Translations under genes and position numbers: made by a program
Notes under the pieces: model-generated
Told to the model about the DNA's origin: nothing
Seen by the model: only the letters and a program-made list of their open reading frames with translations
Database searches by the model: none
Shown: positions 5,802-8,348 of the stretch, in pieces
Layout: every line of letters starts with the position of its first letter
Numbering within the stretch: the stretch's first letter is position 1
NCBI GenBank assembly: GCA_032123435.1
Contig: JAQBFJ010000024.1
Coordinates: forward strand, 1 to 8,348
Direction: 5' to 3'
Length of the DNA: 8,348 nucleotides
Source: JAQBFJ01 sp032123435
GTDB lineage: Bacteria; Verrucomicrobiota; Kiritimatiellia; UBA8416; JAQBFJ01

Positions 5802-5867
5802 TTATACTGGCGCAATGTAGATCAATGCCGCGATATAGCCGTCATACACAGAAAGTTTCCTGGTCAT
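5802..5867 (-). CDS. Possible 21-aa small ORF
   Basis: An ATG at 5865-5867 is followed by 20 sense codons and TAA. It has a purine-rich GGAAGGGA-like site about six bases upstream. The peptide begins MTRKLSVYDGY and ends with a short hydrophobic run, AALIYIAPV. I recognise no family. A frame this short arises easily by chance, and the same frame extends upstream without a good start, so this could also be a gene remnant. Confidence 0.18.
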   Translation of the reverse strand: MTRKLSVYDGYIAALIYIAPV

Positions 5868-5954
5868 ATCTTGTCCCTTCCATAACGTTTCCCTTGTGCC
5901 GCGGCGCTGTTGCAACGTGCGCTTTAAGGACTTTGTTCAATTCTCACACTTTAA

Positions 5955-7469
5955 TCAGTCAATCGTTATCTGGCTTCCCCACCAATCTTCGTTCGGCTCC
6001 CAGTCCGGATCCAGATACTCAGCATGCTCGGCCTCAAGCTTCGGCATCAACTCATGCTCCAATCCGTTCAGGTAAGCCTTTTCTTTCTGAGGATCGTATT
6101 CCGGATCCGGAATGGGAAACTTCGCATCAACATCAATCAGCCAGAAATCCAAACGCTGACGAAGCTCAGCCGCCTTTGACCTGTACTGCGCAAACAGATT
6201 GTTCCGCTCACCCGGATCAGAGTCAAGGTTGTACAATTCATCATGACCATCTTCGTAATAATGAATCAACTTCCATGTGCCGTTTCTGATGATCGACGAC
6301 GGCTCCCCGCCCTGATTGCCGTAGTGCGGATAGTGCCAAAACAGATCGCGCTCAGCAATCTCGCCGTCTCGCTCACCCCTTAACAATGAAACCATGCTCC
6401 TGCCGTCAATGATCTGCTCCTGCGGAACAGGTATCCCGGCAAGCTCAAGAAATGTGGGGTAGAAATCGATCCCCGATACGGGCACCTGACAGGTTGATCC
6501 AGCCTCAACCAACTCCGGAAACCTGATATAGAACGGTTCACGAATACCTCCCTCCCACTGGCGTCCCTTTCCGCCTCTCAACGGCAGCATGGACGAAGAG
6601 TATGAATCGCCGGACGACACCCCGCCATTGTCCGACGTAAAACAGACGATGGTATTCTCGGTCAGGCCTAATTCATCCAGTGTATCAAGAACCAGCCCCA
6701 CAGCATCGTCCATTGCCTCAATCATGCCCGCATAGACCGGACAATCCTGCACTTGCCGCACAGGCAGATTCCTGTCGAATATAAAACGTTCTGCAGGCAC
6801 TTCCCGCGCAACAGCTTTTCTTCGAAACTTCTCCCATCTGTCCCTGCTGGTCTGTATGGGACCATGAACGGAATAGAACGACAGGTAGGCTAGAAAGGGT
6901 TCTTCCTTGTGGTCCGTGATGAATTGCGCCGTTTCCCGACCCAGCCGCAAAGGAAGAGATTCTCCATCCGGGCCTGACTCAAGTTTTGGATTATTCCAGG
7001 GCGCAAAGTAACCGCCACTCGGACTGCCGGACTTCCAGCCGCCCTTATTGATCTCAAACCCAAAATCTTCGGGATAAGCACCCGCATCCCCGCAATGCCA
7101 TTTCCCCGCAAAGAAGGTGTGATAGCCTGATCGTCGTAACACTTCAGCAAAGGTCATCTCGTCGGCACGAAGGCCGTGCTCGTACTCGGGCGGTAGCACC
7201 TTGCTGAATCGGCCAGCTTCCCTCCATGCTTCACCGCATGGTGCACCAATCCAATCTGTAACCCCGTGCCTTGGTGTATATTTTCCCGTGAGTATGCTTG
7301 CACGCGATGGGCTGCACACCTGGCAAGTGGCATACCCTTGCGTGAAACGCATTCCTTCATTTGCAATGCGGTCTGTATTCGGGCTTTCATGGTAGTTACT
7401 GCCGTCGGCACTGAGATCGCACCAACCTAAATCGTCAGCCAATATGAACAGAATGTTAGGCTTTTTCAT
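5955..7469 (-). CDS. Sulfatase, family S1, canonical CSPSR type, no signal peptide
   Basis: This 504-aa arylsulfatase A-like enzyme has textbook motifs: Asp12-Asp13 (ADDLGW) for calcium, Cys52 in C-S-P-S-R (52-56) for conversion to formylglycine, then LTGKYTPRHG (60-69), Lys123 and His125 (AGKWH), His202 (SVHGP), Asp280-Asn281 (TSDNGG) and Lys301 (GGKGRQWEGG, 299-308). All expected catalytic residues are present, so activity is likely once matured. The chain starts MKKPNILFIL, directly in the first beta strand, so it has no signal peptide. This is unusual for this branch, whose members are mostly secreted. The C-terminus ends with an acidic, Trp-rich tail. The ATG at 7467-7469 has only a weak AGG upstream. 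The third sulfatase gene ends 105 bp upstream on the same strand. The substrate is not predictable from the window. Confidence 0.95.
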   Translation of the reverse strand: MKKPNILFILADDLGWCDLSADGSNYHESPNTDRIANEGMRFTQGYATCQVCSPSRASILTGKYTPRHGVTDWIGAPCGEAWREAGRFSKVLPPEYEHGLRADEMTFAEVLRRSGYHTFFAGKWHCGDAGAYPEDFGFEINKGGWKSGSPSGGYFAPWNNPKLESGPDGESLPLRLGRETAQFITDHKEEPFLAYLSFYSVHGPIQTSRDRWEKFRRKAVAREVPAERFIFDRNLPVRQVQDCPVYAGMIEAMDDAVGLVLDTLDELGLTENTIVCFTSDNGGVSSGDSYSSSMLPLRGGKGRQWEGGIREPFYIRFPELVEAGSTCQVPVSGIDFYPTFLELAGIPVPQEQIIDGRSMVSLLRGERDGEIAERDLFWHYPHYGNQGGEPSSIIRNGTWKLIHYYEDGHDELYNLDSDPGERNNLFAQYRSKAAELRQRLDFWLIDVDAKFPIPDPEYDPQKEKAYLNGLEHELMPKLEAEHAEYLDPDWEPNEDWWGSQITID

Positions 7470-7505
7470 CTTTCATTTGCCTGTTATGATGTTCATGGTA
7501 TTTGC

Positions 7506-7534
7506 ACAATATCACCGTTCACTCACGACTGCAA
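7506..7534 (-). promoter_or_regulatory. Weak candidate promoter of the second sulfatase
   Basis: TTGCAG (7529-7534) and TATTGT (7506-7511) are 17 bp apart, three and four of six to consensus. They lie in the 105-bp gap between the sulfatase genes. An 8-bp direct repeat ATCACCGT (plus strand 7511-7518 and 7538-7545) flanks the -35 box. Readthrough from the third sulfatase gene is equally possible. Confidence 0.2.
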
Positions 7535-7574
7535 GCCATCACCGTAAAACGGCGCGTTCATAGACGATATATGT

Positions 7575-8348
7575 TCAATCTGTGTACGGGACTGTTCCCG
7601 TCTCATCAACGGGATAGTTCCATTTCTCTATATAATCTTTTCCGGATAGAAACTCATCACTCTGCTCATCAAGTTTCTGCTGGAGGGCTTTGCCCAGTTT
7701 GCCTCGAACAGCAGTACTCCCTGGAGCATGAACCAGATTCCGCATCTGGTATGGATCGACCTCGTTATCATAGAGCAGCCAGGGCCCCTGCTGATCACAA
7801 ACATAGGTGTAACGTTTTGTTCGCAGACCCCGGTACTCCTTGCCACCGTGGTGCGTGACAGCCCACTGGCCGAATGGTTGCGCACACATTATGAGCGCTG
7901 TCCCGTCGGATGCGTCGTTGCCACCCGCGATGTGCTCAGAAAAATCGAGGCCCTGCACAGTATCAGGAATGGGTATGCCACATAAACTCAGAAGGGTTGG
8001 CATTATATCCTGTGCGTCAATTAAAGCGTTAGTTTCTCGCGGTCGCCAATCTGGTAATCCTGGATATCTCAGAAGGAACGGAACTCGTATGGATTCATCC
8101 CATGGACGCTGCTTCTTCGTGTGACCCTGTGACCCAAGCATGTCACCGTGATCAGACGTAAAGACAAAAATTGTGTCTTTTTCGAGTCCACATGACGAAA
8201 GAGTGGCCAGAAGATCTTTTATACAGGAATCCAATACAGAGCAGTGGGCGTAGTATCCGGCTAACCACTTTCGCGCCTGTGGCGCGATGTCGGCAGGAAC
8301 ATTAGGACGCAATTCAATCGTGTTTGCGTTGTAAAGCTTCCGGAACTC
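7575..8348 (-). CDS. Sulfatase, family S1, C-terminal part (5' end beyond the window)
   Basis: The frame is open to the right edge, giving the last 258 residues. A TTG at 8310-8312 is an internal codon, not a start, because coding similarity continues upstream of it. The visible part holds the second half of the catalytic domain: AGYYAHCSVLDSCIKDLL, then TSDHGDMLGSQG with Asp66-His67, then KKQRPWDESIRVPFLLRYPG, where one of Lys78/Lys79 is the likely sulfate-binding lysine. It continues into the C-terminal subdomain with YDNEVDPYQMRNL. This HGDMLGSQG-KKQRPWDES pattern marks a subgroup different from both other sulfatases here. The formylglycine motif and the N-terminus are outside the window, so activation type and signal peptide cannot be judged. 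It is probably transcribed ahead of the second sulfatase. Confidence 0.93.
   Translation of the reverse strand, partial: EFRKLYNANTIELRPNVPADIAPQARKWLAGYYAHCSVLDSCIKDLLATLSSCGLEKDTIFVFTSDHGDMLGSQGHTKKQRPWDESIRVPFLLRYPGLPDWRPRETNALIDAQDIMPTLLSLCGIPIPDTVQGLDFSEHIAGGNDASDGTALIMCAQPFGQWAVTHHGGKEYRGLRTKRYTYVCDQQGPWLLYDNEVDPYQMRNLVHAPGSTAVRGKLGKALQQKLDEQSDEFLSGKDYIEKWNYPVDETGTVPYTD

Larger units (their letters stand above)
5622..5954. other. 333-bp intergenic region between the second sulfatase and ridA
   Basis: It should contain the 3' end of the sulfatase transcript and the ridA promoter. I see a candidate promoter (5674-5701), a 7-bp GC-rich hairpin (5753-5771), a possible 21-codon ORF (5802-5867) and a GC-rich patch with the short palindromes GCCGCGGC (5898-5905) and GTTGCAAC (5909-5916). 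A long plus-strand open frame crosses this stretch but looks non-coding. Confidence 0.5.

Noticed and set aside
5594..6289. A 231-codon plus-strand open frame across ridA start, the intergenic region and the sulfatase 3' end
   Set aside because: It overlaps two certain genes on the other strand, and its product is Ser/Pro/His-rich low-quality sequence with no recognisable domain or ribosome site.
8310..8312. TTG as the start of the third sulfatase
   Set aside because: The frame stays open to the right edge, and the sulfatase N-terminal half with its activation motif is missing, so this is an internal leucine codon.
1..8348. A new defence, CRISPR or multi-gene system
   Set aside because: There is no repeat-spacer array, nuclease, helicase, reverse transcriptase or toxin-antitoxin pair. 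FxsA's link to phage exclusion in E. coli is an overexpression effect and does not make this a defence locus.

Overview
The window reads as part of a chromosome of a Gram-negative, sulfatase-rich bacterium. The best guess is the PVC superphylum (Kiritimatiellota, Lentisphaerota or Planctomycetota). The guess rests on three different family S1 sulfatases within about 5.2 kb, an exported DUF481 outer-membrane-type protein, and an integrase-type insertion sequence resembling those common in that group. No rRNA, tRNA or other phylogenetic marker is present, so this is inference. Every intact gene is on the minus strand; only a gene fragment at the left edge is on the plus strand.

Left part (1-1705). 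A plus-strand fragment (3-191) of a small Cys-containing DUF6788-like protein is cut at base 140/141 by a complete insertion sequence (141-1485). The element has 21-bp terminal inverted repeats (20/21 identical) and one 355-aa DDE transposase. The sequence to its right does not continue the interrupted gene, and there is no evident target duplication. The junction therefore looks rearranged or old. A 220-bp gene-free stretch with a 17-bp palindrome and a stem-loop follows.

Middle part (1706-5621), all minus strand. From right to left, which is the direction of transcription, come RidA (imine/enamine deaminase), a half-size EamA/DMT transporter 25 bp downstream, a cytosolic-looking S1 sulfatase (507 aa) 80 bp further on, an FxsA-family membrane protein, and a DUF481 beta-barrel protein with a signal peptide. 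ridA and the transporter are probably one operon, and the sulfatase may be read through from them. The DUF481 gene probably has its own control region, which is dense in GACAA/TTGTC inverted repeats.

Right part (5622-8348). A 333-bp intergenic region holds a GACGCGG/CCGCGTC hairpin and a possible 21-codon ORF. It is followed by a canonical S1 sulfatase (504 aa) and the C-terminal 258 residues of a third sulfatase that runs off the right edge. All three sulfatases have recognisable S1 motifs. The two complete ones carry a Cys in the formylglycine position, so they need a maturase, which is not in this window. Together they suggest removal of sulfate esters from a complex sulfated glycan, but no glycoside hydrolase, SusC/D pair or regulator is present to name the substrate.

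I see no convincing undescribed multi-gene system. The most unusual signals are the IS junction, the shared 7-mer in two intergenic palindromes, and the inverted repeats ahead of the DUF481 gene.
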